A stretch of 64,000 bases of DNA, taken from contig NZ_JABGNA010000001.1 in NCBI RefSeq assembly GCF_013149275.1, positions 806,001-870,000 of the forward strand, given 5' to 3'. Source of the DNA: Mucilaginibacter sp. SG564. Its GTDB lineage: Bacteria; Bacteroidota; Bacteroidia; Sphingobacteriales; Sphingobacteriaceae. Shown one piece after another: positions 19,359 to 28,267 of this stretch. Under the pieces are notes generated by a model, which ran no database searches, had not been told where the DNA came from, and saw only the letters and a program-made list of their open reading frames with translations. A program made the translations under genes and the position numbers. Within the stretch, counting starts at the first letter, position 1. Each line of letters begins with the position of its first letter.

Positions 19359-19700
19359 TTAATAATCGTCGTCATCTTCTTCAATGCCTTTGGCCTGGCG
19401 GTAAACAGCCTGCAGCTCTGAAAAAGCATGGTTGTCGCGCTTTTGTTTGGCTATGGCCATGCCGTTTTCGTAGGTAGTAATAGCGTCAGGTTTGCGGTTC
19501 AGGGCTTCATATAATTTGCCTAAATGATAATAAGTGCCCACATAACCCGGGTGATTTGTCACCAGGTCCTCATAATAAGTTAAAGCCTTATCTGCCTGAT
19601 TCAGACGTAGATATTCTGTGGCGAGGGCGTATTTTAAAAATTCGTCTTCGGGTTCGTTCTTTATAAATTCTAATAGCTTATCCAATCTGCTCAACTCCAT
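19359..19700 (-). CDS. Small TPR protein
   Basis: A 113-residue all-helical protein with about two tetratricopeptide repeats: NQADKALTYYEDLVTNHPGYV, then YYHLGKLYEALNRKPDAIT. There is no signal peptide and the C-terminus is acidic (EEDDDDY). It should be a cytosolic protein-protein adaptor; partners are unknown. It is divergent from etfB with a 45-base gap, so the two promoters overlap or abut. Confidence 0.85.
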   Translation of the reverse strand: MELSRLDKLLEFIKNEPEDEFLKYALATEYLRLNQADKALTYYEDLVTNHPGYVGTYYHLGKLYEALNRKPDAITTYENGMAIAKQKRDNHAFSELQAVYRQAKGIEEDDDDY

Positions 19701-19722
19701 TTTAAACTCTATCTTTTTTAAT

Positions 19723-19730
19723 TAAATTTG
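19723..19730 (+). promoter_or_regulatory. -7 box TAAATTTG of etfB
   Basis: Exact TAnnTTTG match 16 bases before the etfB ATG. A longer frame that starts at the TTG inside this box is rejected. Confidence 0.65.
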
Positions 19731-19745
19731 CAAAAACCTATTGAT

Positions 19746-20483
19746 ATGAAGATCCTGGTATGTGTAAGTAATGTTCCTGATACCACCACAAAAATAACCT
19801 TTACTGATAATAACACCCAATTTAATACAAATGGTGTTCAATTTATACTAAACCCATATGATGAGATAGCGCTTTCGCGTGCTATTGAGTTAACCGATGG
19901 CGGTAAAGGGGCGGTAACGGTTATCAACGTTGGTGAAGTAAATACAGAAGCTACTATCCGTAAAGCGCTGGCTATTGGCGCTACAGACGCGGTGCGTATA
20001 AACGCTAAACCTCACGATGCCTGGTATGTGGCTTACCAGATAGCTGAGTACGTGAAAGCCAATCCGTTCGACCTTATTTTGACGGGCCGCGAGTCTATCG
20101 ATTATAACGGCTCAAAAATTGCCGGTATGCTTGGCGAGTTGCTTGATCTGCCTTCGGTATCTATCATCAAAAAACTGGATGCTGCTGATAAAGAAGCTAC
20201 CGTTGAACGCGAGATAGAGGGCGGTAAAGAGCTCCTGACCATTCCCTACCCTTTTGTGGCCGGTACTGCTGAAGGCGTTGCTGAACCTAAAATACCCAAT
20301 ATGCGCGGTATCATGTCGGCCCGTACCAAACCCTTAGCGGTGGTTGAACCAGTTGAAGTAAAGACTTATTCGGAAGTATTGAGCTATGAAACTCCTGCCC
20401 CTCGTGGACAAGTAAAACTAGTTCCTGCTGATGATACAGCGAAATTGGTTGAGCTTTTGCATACCGAAGCACGCGTTATTTAA
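19746..20483 (+). CDS. etfB: Electron transfer flavoprotein beta subunit
   Basis: A 245-residue EtfB starting MKILVCVSNVPDT. The AMP-binding and partner-binding segments DLILTGRESIDYNGSKIAGMLGELL and VEREIEGGKELL are in place. EtfB pairs with EtfA to carry electrons from acyl-CoA dehydrogenases to the quinone pool. No bifurcating partner is adjacent. A 148-base palindromic spacer separates it from etfA, unusual for a gene pair normally packed tightly. Confidence 0.96.
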   Translation: MKILVCVSNVPDTTTKITFTDNNTQFNTNGVQFILNPYDEIALSRAIELTDGGKGAVTVINVGEVNTEATIRKALAIGATDAVRINAKPHDAWYVAYQIAEYVKANPFDLILTGRESIDYNGSKIAGMLGELLDLPSVSIIKKLDAADKEATVEREIEGGKELLTIPYPFVAGTAEGVAEPKIPNMRGIMSARTKPLAVVEPVEVKTYSEVLSYETPAPRGQVKLVPADDTAKLVELLHTEARVI

Positions 20484-20612
20484 AAAAGAAACAAGAATCA
20501 AGAGCCAAGAATCAAGATAAGAAATTCAGAAGATGGGAGATTTAAAAAATATAATTCAACATAGCGATATATTTTTTCTTGATTCTTGTCTCTTGATTCT
20601 TATTTCCTAAAA
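20484..20612. repeat. Intergenic palindrome between etfB and etfA (AAGAATCAAGA words)
   Basis: Left arm ACAAGAATCAAGAGCCAAGA, right arm TCTTGATTCTTGTCTCTTGA; near-perfect word match with the lepA-folD spacer. Confidence 0.8.
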
Positions 20613-20631
20613 CCATAACTCATTTTAATAT

Positions 20632-21609
20632 ATGTCAGTTTTAATATATGCGGAAAATGCCGGTGGTAAATTCAAAAAGTCAATTTTTGAAGCTGTTACC
20701 TATGCCCGTGCCATTGCCGATCAAAATAAAACCAATCTTGTGGCTATCTCCATTGGCGATGTCAGCAAAGATGAATTAGCCGCGTTAGGTAAATACGGTG
20801 CCGAAAAAGTGCTGAACGTATCTGGCGATAAGCTCAAGAATTTTATCAACCAGGCTTATGCCTCTATCATTGCCGAAGCCGCAAAAAAGCAAAGCGCCGA
20901 TATTGTGGTATTATCCAATACATTCTCTGGCCGTGGTTTAGCGCCACGTTTGGGTGTGAAACTACAGGCCGGTGTTGCTGACGGTGCCGTAGCGCTGCCA
21001 GAGCAAAATGGTGGTAAATTCACTATCAAAAAAACTGCTTTCTCGGGCAAAGCATTTGCTATTGTAGAGTTAACATCAGCCAATAAGGTTATCGCCCTGG
21101 TGCCTAACTCTTATAAGGTGGTGGAAACCGGGGGGACTGCCCAGGTAGAAGATTTTGCTGCCGAAACCAAAGAATCCGATTTTAGAGCCGTGATCAAAGA
21201 GATCGTTCGCTCTACCGATAAAATATCCCTGCCTGATGCGGAAATTGTTGTTTCTGCCGGTCGTGGCCTCAAAGGGCCCGAAAACTGGGGCATGGTAGAA
21301 GAGCTCGCCGAACTGCTTGGCGCGGCCACAGCATGCTCTAAACCAGTATCAGACGCGGGTTGGCGCCCACACAGCGAACACGTTGGTCAAACGGGGATCG
21401 CTGTCAGTCCAAATTTGTATATTGCGATAGGAATTTCAGGTGCTATACAGCACCTGGCGGGTATCAGTTCTTCAAAAGTTATTGTGGTGATCAATAAAGA
21501 TCCGGAAGCTCCTTTTTTCAAAGTGGCAGATTACGGAATTGTTGGCGACGCCTTTGAAGTTGTGCCTCAATTAATAGCGGCCGTTAAAGAATATAAAGCT
21601 TCAGCATAA
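20632..21609 (+). CDS. etfA: Electron transfer flavoprotein alpha subunit
   Basis: A 325-residue EtfA of standard length. The N-terminal Rossmann-like domain starts SVLIYAENAGGKFKKSIFEA. The FAD-binding C-terminal domain has VSAGRGLKGPENWGMVEELA, GWRPHSEHVGQTG, and YIAIGISGAIQHLAGI, ending in VIVVINKDPEAPFFKVADYG. It acts with EtfB just upstream. There is no -7 consensus box immediately before it, so co-transcription through the palindrome is likely. Confidence 0.96.
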   Translation: MSVLIYAENAGGKFKKSIFEAVTYARAIADQNKTNLVAISIGDVSKDELAALGKYGAEKVLNVSGDKLKNFINQAYASIIAEAAKKQSADIVVLSNTFSGRGLAPRLGVKLQAGVADGAVALPEQNGGKFTIKKTAFSGKAFAIVELTSANKVIALVPNSYKVVETGGTAQVEDFAAETKESDFRAVIKEIVRSTDKISLPDAEIVVSAGRGLKGPENWGMVEELAELLGAATACSKPVSDAGWRPHSEHVGQTGIAVSPNLYIAIGISGAIQHLAGISSSKVIVVINKDPEAPFFKVADYGIVGDAFEVVPQLIAAVKEYKASA

Positions 21610-21623
21610 ATTATATAGGTGCG

Positions 21624-22238
21624 ATGGGTAATAACATGAAAAAAATTAAGCTGGATATAGTAGGGTTATCGTACAGTCAGACACAATCGGGCGCTTACGC
21701 ATTAGTTTTAGGCGAGGTAAGCGGCCGGCGACGGCTCCCTATCATTATCGGCAGCTTTGAAGCACAGGCCATAGCTATCGAGATAGAAAAAATGACCCCG
21801 AGCCGCCCGCTTACGCACGATCTGTTTAAGAGCTTTGCACAAGCTTATCAGATCGAGGTGCAGGAGATCATTATTTATAACCTGGTCGACGGTATATTTT
21901 ACTCCAAATTGATTTGTAGCGATGGTAAACGATCCATCGAGATTGATGCCCGCACATCAGATGCTATTGCGGTAGCTGTACGGTTCGACTGCCCTATTTT
22001 TACTTACGAGTTCATCCTGTCTACCGCAGGTATAGTTATTGAAGGCAATGATTTTGTTTATCTCGAAAACATCAACGAAACCCAGGAAGAGAAAACAGTA
22101 GGCGCAACCGTAGGCAGCGGATTTGCCTCATTGAGTATAGACGAACTTAAAACCAAATTACAAGAAGCGCTTGCCGAAGAATCATATGAAAAGGCAGCCA
22201 AAATACGCGATGAGTTAAACAAACGCAAAGCATCGTAG
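21624..22238 (+). CDS. Bifunctional nuclease (BFN, DUF151) domain protein with UVR motif
   Basis: The 204-residue protein has a BFN domain in its first 150 residues, with RRRLPIIIGSFEAQAIAIEI and IDARTSDAIAVAVRFDCPIF, followed by a UvrB/UvrC-type UVR helical hairpin at the C-terminus (LKTKLQEALAEESYEKAAKI). BFN proteins are reported to have nuclease activity; the physiological role in Bacteroidota is not settled. It lies 14 bases after etfA and is probably co-transcribed. ATG at 21624 or 21636 could start it. Confidence 0.88.
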   Translation: MGNNMKKIKLDIVGLSYSQTQSGAYALVLGEVSGRRRLPIIIGSFEAQAIAIEIEKMTPSRPLTHDLFKSFAQAYQIEVQEIIIYNLVDGIFYSKLICSDGKRSIEIDARTSDAIAVAVRFDCPIFTYEFILSTAGIVIEGNDFVYLENINETQEEKTVGATVGSGFASLSIDELKTKLQEALAEESYEKAAKIRDELNKRKAS

Positions 22239-22335
22239 AGATTGTCTGAACCTTGATTAAAGGATTATATGATTACCTCGATTTTAATGAAAAAATTATT
22301 TAATCCTTTAATCAGGTAAATCAGGGTTCAGATGA
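22239..22335. repeat. Intergenic palindrome with TCTGAACC / GGTTCAGA arms
   Basis: TCTGAACCTTGATTAAAGGA at the left is matched by TCAGGTAAATCAGGGTTCAG at the right, with TTTAATCC words between. Terminator-like but without a T run. Confidence 0.65.
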
Positions 22336-22420
22336 ATTCTCAAATTTCCTGATTCACATTAATTTCACTACTTTCCCTTTTTAATTTAATACTGATTTTA
22401 TTATTTAAACCCGGCGTTGT

Positions 22421-23680
22421 ATGAATATTAAGTTTCGCTTAATAGTGATGAATTTTATGCAGTTTTTTATATGGGGTTCATGGCTGCTAACTATAGGGGT
22501 ATACTGGTTTCAAAATAAACAATGGTCGGGTGAGCACTTTGGTGCTATTTTTTCAACCATGGGCATCTCGGCTATCTTTATGCCCGCCCTTACCGGTATT
22601 ATTGCCGACCGCTTCATAAATGCCGAAAAGCTTTACGGGGTAATGCACATTTTAGGAGCAATGACCTTATTTTGTTTACCGCTTGTTACCAATCCGATCA
22701 CGTTTTTTTGGGTGATGTTGCTGAATATGGTGTTTTATATGCCAACCCTATCATTATCCATAACCGTGGCCTATTCGGCGTTAAAAAACAGTGATAAGGA
22801 TATTGTAAAAGATTACCCGCCTATACGGATATGGGGAACTATCGGCTTTATTGCTGCATTGTGGACGGTGAGTCTTACCCATAACGAAACCTCGGCCAAT
22901 CAATTTTATATCTCATCGGCGATGGCCCTTGTATTAGGTTTATATTCTTTTACATTGCCTAAAGCTCCTCCCCTTATGGGTAAAGTTGCTCATAAATCAT
23001 TTGTAGAGCAATTGGGTTTAAAAGCTTTTACTCTATTTAAAGTACCTAAGTTTGCTATATTTTTTGCATTCTCACTTTTGTTAGGCGCTGCCTTACAGTT
23101 GACCAACGCCTATGGCGATACCTATATCCACGATTTTGCTACTGTGCCGGCTTATAAAGATACCATAGCAGTAAAGTATCCTGCCATTATCATGTCCATA
23201 TCCCAGATCTCCGAAACGTTGTTTATCCTGGCTATCCCTTTCTTCCTGCGTAAGTTCGGTATCAAGTATGTGATGCTGTTTAGTATGCTGGCCTGGGTGT
23301 TACGATTTGGTCTGTTTGCTTTCGGCGATCCGGCCAGCGGACTTTGGATGATCATTGGTTCCTGTATCGTTTATGGTATGGCCTTTGACTTCTTTAATAT
23401 TTCGGGTTCATTATTTGTCGAAACGCAGGCAACACCCGAAATCAGGGCCAGCGCCCAGGGCCTTTTCATGATGATGGTGAATGGCTTTGGTGCCTTTTTT
23501 GGCAGCATAGGCAGCGGCTACATTATTGATAAGTTCTTCACCCATGCCGATCATAGTAAAAACTGGCACGGCATCTGGCTAACTTTTGCAGCTTATGCCC
23601 TGGTGATAGCGATTATTTTTCCTTTTATATTCAGATATAAGCATAACGCGGCATTAAAACATGCTATTGCACATGCATAA
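22421..23680 (+). CDS. Nucleoside:H+ symporter-like MFS transporter
   Basis: A 419-residue, 12-segment inner-membrane transporter. FMQFFIWGSWLLTIGVYWF in helix 1 and TGIIADRFINAEKLYG in the loop after helix 2 match the NupG/XapB nucleoside:H+ symporter branch of MFS. Bacteroidota have several such paralogues and some may import other small solutes. No nucleoside hydrolase is adjacent. The call to the family is good; substrate is inference. Confidence 0.82.
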   Translation: MNIKFRLIVMNFMQFFIWGSWLLTIGVYWFQNKQWSGEHFGAIFSTMGISAIFMPALTGIIADRFINAEKLYGVMHILGAMTLFCLPLVTNPITFFWVMLLNMVFYMPTLSLSITVAYSALKNSDKDIVKDYPPIRIWGTIGFIAALWTVSLTHNETSANQFYISSAMALVLGLYSFTLPKAPPLMGKVAHKSFVEQLGLKAFTLFKVPKFAIFFAFSLLLGAALQLTNAYGDTYIHDFATVPAYKDTIAVKYPAIIMSISQISETLFILAIPFFLRKFGIKYVMLFSMLAWVLRFGLFAFGDPASGLWMIIGSCIVYGMAFDFFNISGSLFVETQATPEIRASAQGLFMMMVNGFGAFFGSIGSGYIIDKFFTHADHSKNWHGIWLTFAAYALVIAIIFPFIFRYKHNAALKHAIAHA

Positions 23681-23682
23681 AG

Positions 23683-23782
23683 CAATATTATCTGAATCAG
23701 AATTTATAGAATTTGAAAATTAACAGAATGTTACTCGATTATTCTGAAAATCCTTAAATTCTGTAAATTCTGATTCAGGCAA
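23683..23782. repeat. Intergenic palindrome with ATCTGAATCAGAATTTATAG / TTCTGATTCAG words
   Basis: Left arm CTGAATCAGAATTTATAGAA and right arm TTCTGTAAATTCTGATTCAG mirror each other between the convergent MFS and ThuA genes. I recall similar words as common spacers in Pedobacter-type genomes; unverified. Confidence 0.7.
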
Positions 23783-24496
23783 CTATTTCTTGCCTATGGC
23801 GTATTGTATGCCGCCCAAAAGATGTTTCAGGTATAAGGGATCGGCATATGATTCATCGGTATGGCCCAGCTCGGTATAAAAGGCTCTGCCGCCATCAAAA
23901 CTGTGATACCAGGCCATGGGGTGATTATCACCATTTTCGCCGCCGGTATAGCTTTTTTCGTCTATTTTGATCAGTACATGCAAATCGTCGGCTATCCATT
24001 TATAGTTGTACCACTCATCCCAGCGTTTCCAGGTTTCGGGCAAATGTTTGGTGGCTATAAAATTGCGGTCGACCACATTCAGCGTAGCTTCCTGTTGTTT
24101 GGGGTGACTTTTAAAGTAAGCACCCACCAGTTTGCCATACCAGGGCCAGTCATACTCCGTATCAGTAGCCGCATGCACGCCTACAAAGCCGCCACCTGCT
24201 TTTATGTATTGCTCAAAGGCAGTTTGTTGGGTATCATCCAAAACATTACCAGTGGTGCTTAAAAATATCACCGCGGCGTATTGTTTGAGGTTGTCGGGTG
24301 TAAATTTTGCAGCGTTGGTGGTGCTATCCACATCAAAATTATTCTCCTGTCCCAGTTTTATAATAGCCGGAACACCAACCGCTATGGAGTTATGATGAAA
24401 ACCCGCGGTTTTGCAAAAAATGAGCACTTTGGGTTTCGATTTTGCATAAAGCAGTGTTGTGCTGAAAAGCAAACAAATAAAAAGTAGTTTTTTCAT
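23783..24496 (-). CDS. Secreted ThuA-domain protein (trehalose-utilisation family)
   Basis: The 237-residue protein has a cleavable signal (MKKLLFICLLFSTTLLYA) and a ThuA class-I-glutamine-amidotransferase-like fold. Recognisable segments are VLIFCKTAGFHHNSI, FLSTTGNVL, YIKAGGGFVGVHAATDTEY and HPMAWYHSFDGGRAFYTELGH. ThuA proteins are linked to sugar oxidation and keto-sugar pathways. It follows the GMC oxidoreductase on the same strand, supporting a periplasmic sugar-modifying role. The reaction is not established. Confidence 0.88.
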   Translation of the reverse strand: MKKLLFICLLFSTTLLYAKSKPKVLIFCKTAGFHHNSIAVGVPAIIKLGQENNFDVDSTTNAAKFTPDNLKQYAAVIFLSTTGNVLDDTQQTAFEQYIKAGGGFVGVHAATDTEYDWPWYGKLVGAYFKSHPKQQEATLNVVDRNFIATKHLPETWKRWDEWYNYKWIADDLHVLIKIDEKSYTGGENGDNHPMAWYHSFDGGRAFYTELGHTDESYADPLYLKHLLGGIQYAIGKK

Positions 24497-24516
24497 AGTT
24501 GATTAAGTTTATGTCG

Positions 24517-24605
24517 TACTGAAGTTGTTTCAGCATCCTACAAGAAGATCTACATTGTATGATCAACCTTGCTTGTGGGATCCCGAAATAAATTCGGGAT
24601 GACGT
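24517..24605. repeat. Two small intergenic hairpins (CTGAAGTTGTTTCAG and ATCCCGAA/TTCGGGAT)
   Basis: CTGAA/TTCAG lies at 24519-24533 and ATCCCGAA/TTCGGGAT at 24580-24600, followed by GACG. Both resemble hairpin spacers I know to be common in Bacteroidota genomes. They lie between GMC and ThuA genes and may terminate or process the transcript. Confidence 0.6.
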
Positions 24606-24653
24606 GTATGTTTATTTTATCCTTGTTCTTTGCTCTATTTATCTATGATCCTT

Positions 24654-26363
24654 TTATATATTTCCCTTCTTCAATTCTCCAACTGCAAAATCGGCTGCAC
24701 GAGCGGTTAATGCCATATAAGTTAATGAAGGGTTTTGGCAGGCGGACGATGTCATCGCTGCACCATCAGTACAGAACACATTTTTGGCATCCCATACCTG
24801 ATTATGCGCATTCAGAACAGATGTTTTAGGGTCAAGCCCCATGCGGGCGGTGCCCATTTCGTGTATGCCGTCACCAACGTTGTGGCCCCTGTCGTGCGTT
24901 TTTACATTTTTAACGCCGGCACTTTCCAGCATCTCTTTGGCTTCTTTTACGATATCGATGCGCATTTTCTTTTCGTTGTCCCTGATAATGGCATCCATGG
25001 CTAAAACAGGTAAGCCCCATTTATCCGTGCGGTTTTTATCCAGGGTGATCTTGTTATCATGGTAAGGCAGTAATTCGCCAAAACCGCCTATGCCAATCTC
25101 CCAGTCGCCCGGTTCGGTTATCGCGTCTTTATATTGCGCGCCAATGTTCAGTTCGGCAATCTCGCGGCTCCAACCTGTTCTGCTTGCACCACCCTGGTAG
25201 CCAAAACCACGCAGGTAATCGCGTTTATCGCCAAATAAATTGGCAAATCGTACCACATAAATGCCATTGGCACGGCGACCATAATAATATTTATCCTCAA
25301 AACCTTCTACATGTCCAGATGCGCCCAGGTTATAATGATGATCCATGATATTATGCCCCAGTTCGCCGCTGCTGCTGCCCAGTCCGTCGGGCCATACATC
25401 CGTTGCCGAATTCATCAACACCCAGGCACTGTTTAAAGCCGAGGCATTCAGAAATACGATCTTGGCATAATACTCATAGGTTTGGTTAGTTTCGGCATCA
25501 AGTACTTCAACTCCGGTAGCTTTTTGCGTATCCTTATCGTACAATATTTTAGTAACTATGGAGTATGGCCTAACCGTTAGGTTCCCGGTAGCCAAAGCCG
25601 CAGGTAAAGTTGAAGATTGCGTGCTGAAATATCCACCAAAAGGACATCCTTCCCAGCAACGGTTACGGAACTGGCACTTGGTACGACCAGGAATGGCCGC
25701 TGTAAGATTAGCCGAACGACCGATGATCATATGCCTGGTGCCATTATAATTCTTTTTCAGCCGGGCAGCTACATCTTTCTCCACCCAGTTCATATCCATT
25801 GGTGGCAGGTAATGCCCATCGGGTAATTGCTCCAAACCTTCTAATGAACCGCTTATGCCGGCAAACTTCTCTACATGATCATACCAGGGTGCCAGGTCTT
25901 TATAACGGATAGGCCAGTCAATTGCCCAGCCGTCTTTGGCATTAGCTTCAAAATCATGATCGCTCCAGCGGTAGCTTTGCCTGCCCCATAAAATAGAGCG
26001 GCCACCCAACTGGTATGATCGCCACCAGTTAAAGGGTTTAATTTCGGTATAAGGCGCTTCCTGCTCATTAACCCAATAATCCATGATGGGCTCATAAGCC
26101 CCCCAGCCACGTGATATTACCGGTCTGACTTTGCGTTGAGCCTGTGTTGGACTGCCACGGTGCGGCATATCCCAGGGATTGTTATTGGCGGTTTTATAAT
26201 CTTTGATGTGTTCAAAATTACGGCCGCGTTCCAGCATAATGGTTTTCAGACCTTTTTCGGTTAATTCTTTAGCCGCCCAGCCGCCGCTAATGCCCGAGCC
26301 AATAACTATAGCGTCATAAGTATTGGCGGTTTTAGCCTTGCCGTTTACATTGTTTAATGGCAT
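24654..26363 (-). CDS. GMC-family oxidoreductase
   Basis: A 569-residue flavoprotein. The dinucleotide motif IVIGSGISGGWAAKELTEKG is at the N-terminus, with a Glu-ending GLKTIMLERG strand. The C-terminal substrate domain has HEMGTARMGLDPKTSVLNAH and FCTDGAAMTSSACQNPSLTY, the GMC-type closing segment. The start at 26363 (MPLNNVNG) is preferred to a longer frame whose extension is AT-rich and unlike the family. Members of this subfamily oxidise sugars or sugar alcohols and are usually paired with a small subunit, which is absent here. ThuA is the downstream neighbour. Confidence 0.92.
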   Translation of the reverse strand: MPLNNVNGKAKTANTYDAIVIGSGISGGWAAKELTEKGLKTIMLERGRNFEHIKDYKTANNNPWDMPHRGSPTQAQRKVRPVISRGWGAYEPIMDYWVNEQEAPYTEIKPFNWWRSYQLGGRSILWGRQSYRWSDHDFEANAKDGWAIDWPIRYKDLAPWYDHVEKFAGISGSLEGLEQLPDGHYLPPMDMNWVEKDVAARLKKNYNGTRHMIIGRSANLTAAIPGRTKCQFRNRCWEGCPFGGYFSTQSSTLPAALATGNLTVRPYSIVTKILYDKDTQKATGVEVLDAETNQTYEYYAKIVFLNASALNSAWVLMNSATDVWPDGLGSSSGELGHNIMDHHYNLGASGHVEGFEDKYYYGRRANGIYVVRFANLFGDKRDYLRGFGYQGGASRTGWSREIAELNIGAQYKDAITEPGDWEIGIGGFGELLPYHDNKITLDKNRTDKWGLPVLAMDAIIRDNEKKMRIDIVKEAKEMLESAGVKNVKTHDRGHNVGDGIHEMGTARMGLDPKTSVLNAHNQVWDAKNVFCTDGAAMTSSACQNPSLTYMALTARAADFAVGELKKGNI

Positions 26364-26590
26364 AATTTCAATAAAATTAAAGGTTGGTTTTGCAATTGGA
26401 TAAACAATAATATCAATTAAAACCAAACAAAGCAATGAACTGTCAATAAAAAAACAATCGATTGTAATTTATAAGTTACAAACAGGTCAGAATAAAGTAT
26501 CATACAGATCACATATAATCATATTCCTGTAAACGCCTCTCGCAAAACAACGGTAGTTTTTCTACTTTTACATATTATACCCCTACTGCC

Positions 26591-27421
26591 ATGCTTACTG
26601 TAAGTGAATTATATATTTATCCTATCAAATCATTAGGAGGCATATCATTATCCAACGCCGAGGTTACCGACCGTGGTTTAAAATATGATCGTCGCTGGAT
26701 GCTGGTTGATGAACAAAACCGTTTCCTAACCCAGCGAGAATATCCGCAAATGGCGTTGCTAAAAGTGCAGGTTGAAAACGACGGACTGTTAGTTACCCAT
26801 CACCTGAACGGATCGGTTGCCATACCATTTGAGCAACATAACCAGGGCAAACAGGAAGTGGCTATCTGGGATGATACCTGTGCGGGCGTATTTGTGGATT
26901 CGGAACTGGACAATTGGTTTAGCGCTGCACTAGGTATAAAATGCCGACTGGTGCACATGCCCGAAGACACGCATAGGGAGGTTGACCAGCGGTATGCATC
27001 ACCGGGTATGATCACTTCTTTTGCCGATGGTTATCCTTTTTTACTGATAGGTCAGGCTTCGCTTAATGATCTGAATAGTCGCCTTGCCGAACCATTACCC
27101 ATGAACCGGTTCAGGCCTAACATTGTTTTTACCGGCGGTGAGCCTTTTGCAGAAGACCTGATGAACCATATACAAGTAGCCGGTATCAACGTTTATGGAG
27201 CCAAGCTTTGCGCACGTTGTGTGCTCACTACTATCGATCAGCTTACGGCGGTAAAGGCTAAAGAGCCTTTAAAAACATTGGCGCAATACCGGCTGATGGA
27301 CAAGAAAATAATGTTTGGGCAAAATCTGGTTCATGAAGGTACAGGCATCATTACCATTGGCGATACCCTGAATGTATTAAGTACCCACACCGAAGAAAGA
27401 TTCCTGGTGCCTTATAAATGA
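26591..27421 (+). CDS. MOSC domain protein (YcbX/mARC-like)
   Basis: A 276-residue protein with the N-terminal beta-barrel MOSC_N domain (LYIYPIKSLGGISLSNAEVT, RRWMLVDE, FLTQREYPQMALL) and a MOSC domain with the conserved molybdenum-cofactor cysteine in KLCARCVLTTIDQ. Such proteins bind sulfurated molybdenum cofactor and reduce N-hydroxylated compounds in the mARC/YcbX group. Its stop overlaps the start of the next gene (ATGA), showing translational coupling with the VOC protein. A TACTTTTA near 26573 could be a weak -7 box. Confidence 0.9.
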   Translation: MLTVSELYIYPIKSLGGISLSNAEVTDRGLKYDRRWMLVDEQNRFLTQREYPQMALLKVQVENDGLLVTHHLNGSVAIPFEQHNQGKQEVAIWDDTCAGVFVDSELDNWFSAALGIKCRLVHMPEDTHREVDQRYASPGMITSFADGYPFLLIGQASLNDLNSRLAEPLPMNRFRPNIVFTGGEPFAEDLMNHIQVAGINVYGAKLCARCVLTTIDQLTAVKAKEPLKTLAQYRLMDKKIMFGQNLVHEGTGIITIGDTLNVLSTHTEERFLVPYK

Positions 27422-27822
27422 AAAGACATATTGCCCATATTACCCTGGTGATAGCCGATTATGATGAGGCCATTGCTTTTTATACCCAAAAGCTTGGCTT
27501 TGTATTGATAGAAGACACCATTTTAAGCGAAACAAAGAGATGGGTTTTAATAGCGCCGGATAAAGATGCACAATGTTCTATTCTGCTGGCGAAGGCTGCG
27601 GGTGATGAACAAAAACAAGCTATTGGCAATCAATCGGGCAAGCGCGTATTCCTGTTTTTGTATACCGACAATTTTTGGCGCGATCATAAGGCCATGACTG
27701 CTCAAGGGATCAATTTTGTGCGGCAGCCGGTTACCGAGAATTATGGTATAGTAGCGGTTTTTGAAGATCTTTACGGTAATTTGTGGGACCTGATGCAACC
27801 TTCCGATAAACAAACAACATGA
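27418..27822 (+). CDS. VOC (glyoxalase/bleomycin-resistance fold) protein
   Basis: A 134-residue single VOC domain: HIAHITLVIADYDEAIAFYT at the start, GFVLIEDTIL, and VFEDLYGNLWDLMQP at the end, with potential metal ligands His and Glu/Asp at usual positions. It begins inside the stop codon of the MOSC gene and its own stop overlaps the next start, so the three genes are coupled. Substrate cannot be told. Confidence 0.88.
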   Translation: MKRHIAHITLVIADYDEAIAFYTQKLGFVLIEDTILSETKRWVLIAPDKDAQCSILLAKAAGDEQKQAIGNQSGKRVFLFLYTDNFWRDHKAMTAQGINFVRQPVTENYGIVAVFEDLYGNLWDLMQPSDKQTT

Positions 27823-28130
27823 AACCAACTATTACCATTGAATACTGCCCCAAATGTAACTGGATGATGCGCGCCGCTTACATGGCCCAGGAACTGCTGA
27901 CTACTTTTACTGATGATGTTTATGGCGTAACCCTGCACCCAAGCGAAACAAGTGGCAAATATACCATCAGTGTTAATGATAAGGTATTGTTCGACAGAAA
28001 AGAACAGGGGCGCTTCCCGGAGATCAAAGAGTTAAAACAGCTGGTTCGTGATCAGGTTAACCCGGATAAAAACTTAGGGCACTCGGAAAAAGAGAGGCAA
28101 GAAATAAGAATCAAGAATCAGGAAGAATAA
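27819..28130 (+). CDS. SelT/SelW/SelH (Rdx) family thioredoxin-like protein
   Basis: A 103-residue protein opening TITIEYCPKCNWMMRAAY, where the CxxC redox pair (Cys10, Cys13) has cysteine in place of the selenocysteine of animal homologues. The family has a thioredoxin-like fold and is thought to act in redox buffering. It is the last gene of the MOSC-VOC-Rdx coupled set. The final dozen codons are drawn from an intergenic palindromic repeat, so the tail RQEIRIKNQEE is probably not functional. Confidence 0.88.
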   Translation: MKPTITIEYCPKCNWMMRAAYMAQELLTTFTDDVYGVTLHPSETSGKYTISVNDKVLFDRKEQGRFPEIKELKQLVRDQVNPDKNLGHSEKERQEIRIKNQEE

Positions 28131-28192
28131 TAGTAATCGATTAATTTAATCCCTTGTCCTGATTCCTGGCTCTTATCTCTTGATTCTATACC
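28084..28192. repeat. Palindrome of AAGAATCAAGA words overlapping a gene end
   Basis: Left arm within the Rdx gene (AAGAATCAAGAATCAGGAAG, about 28105-28124), right arm CCTGGCTCTTATCTCTTGAT (28165-28184). Same family as 4928-5020 and 20484-20612. Confidence 0.75.
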
Positions 28193-28201
28193 CTATACAA
28201 G

Positions 28202-28223
28202 TATCCTATAGTATTACTGGATA
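28202..28223. promoter_or_regulatory. Candidate Rrf2 operator at the regulator's own promoter
   Basis: CCTATAGTAT (28205-28214) also occurs exactly at the sulfite reductase promoter (30396-30405). Here it sits inside an inverted repeat TATCC-N12-GGATA, about 28 bases upstream of the -7 box. Confidence 0.5.
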
Positions 28224-28241
28224 TTTTTATTTATAATTGTG

Positions 28242-28249
28242 TACCTTTG
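28242..28249 (+). promoter_or_regulatory. -7 box TACCTTTG of the Rrf2 gene
   Basis: Exact TAnnTTTG match 18 bases before the ATG at 28268. Confidence 0.65.
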
Positions 28250-28267
28250 TTAGTTTTATTTTAAAAA

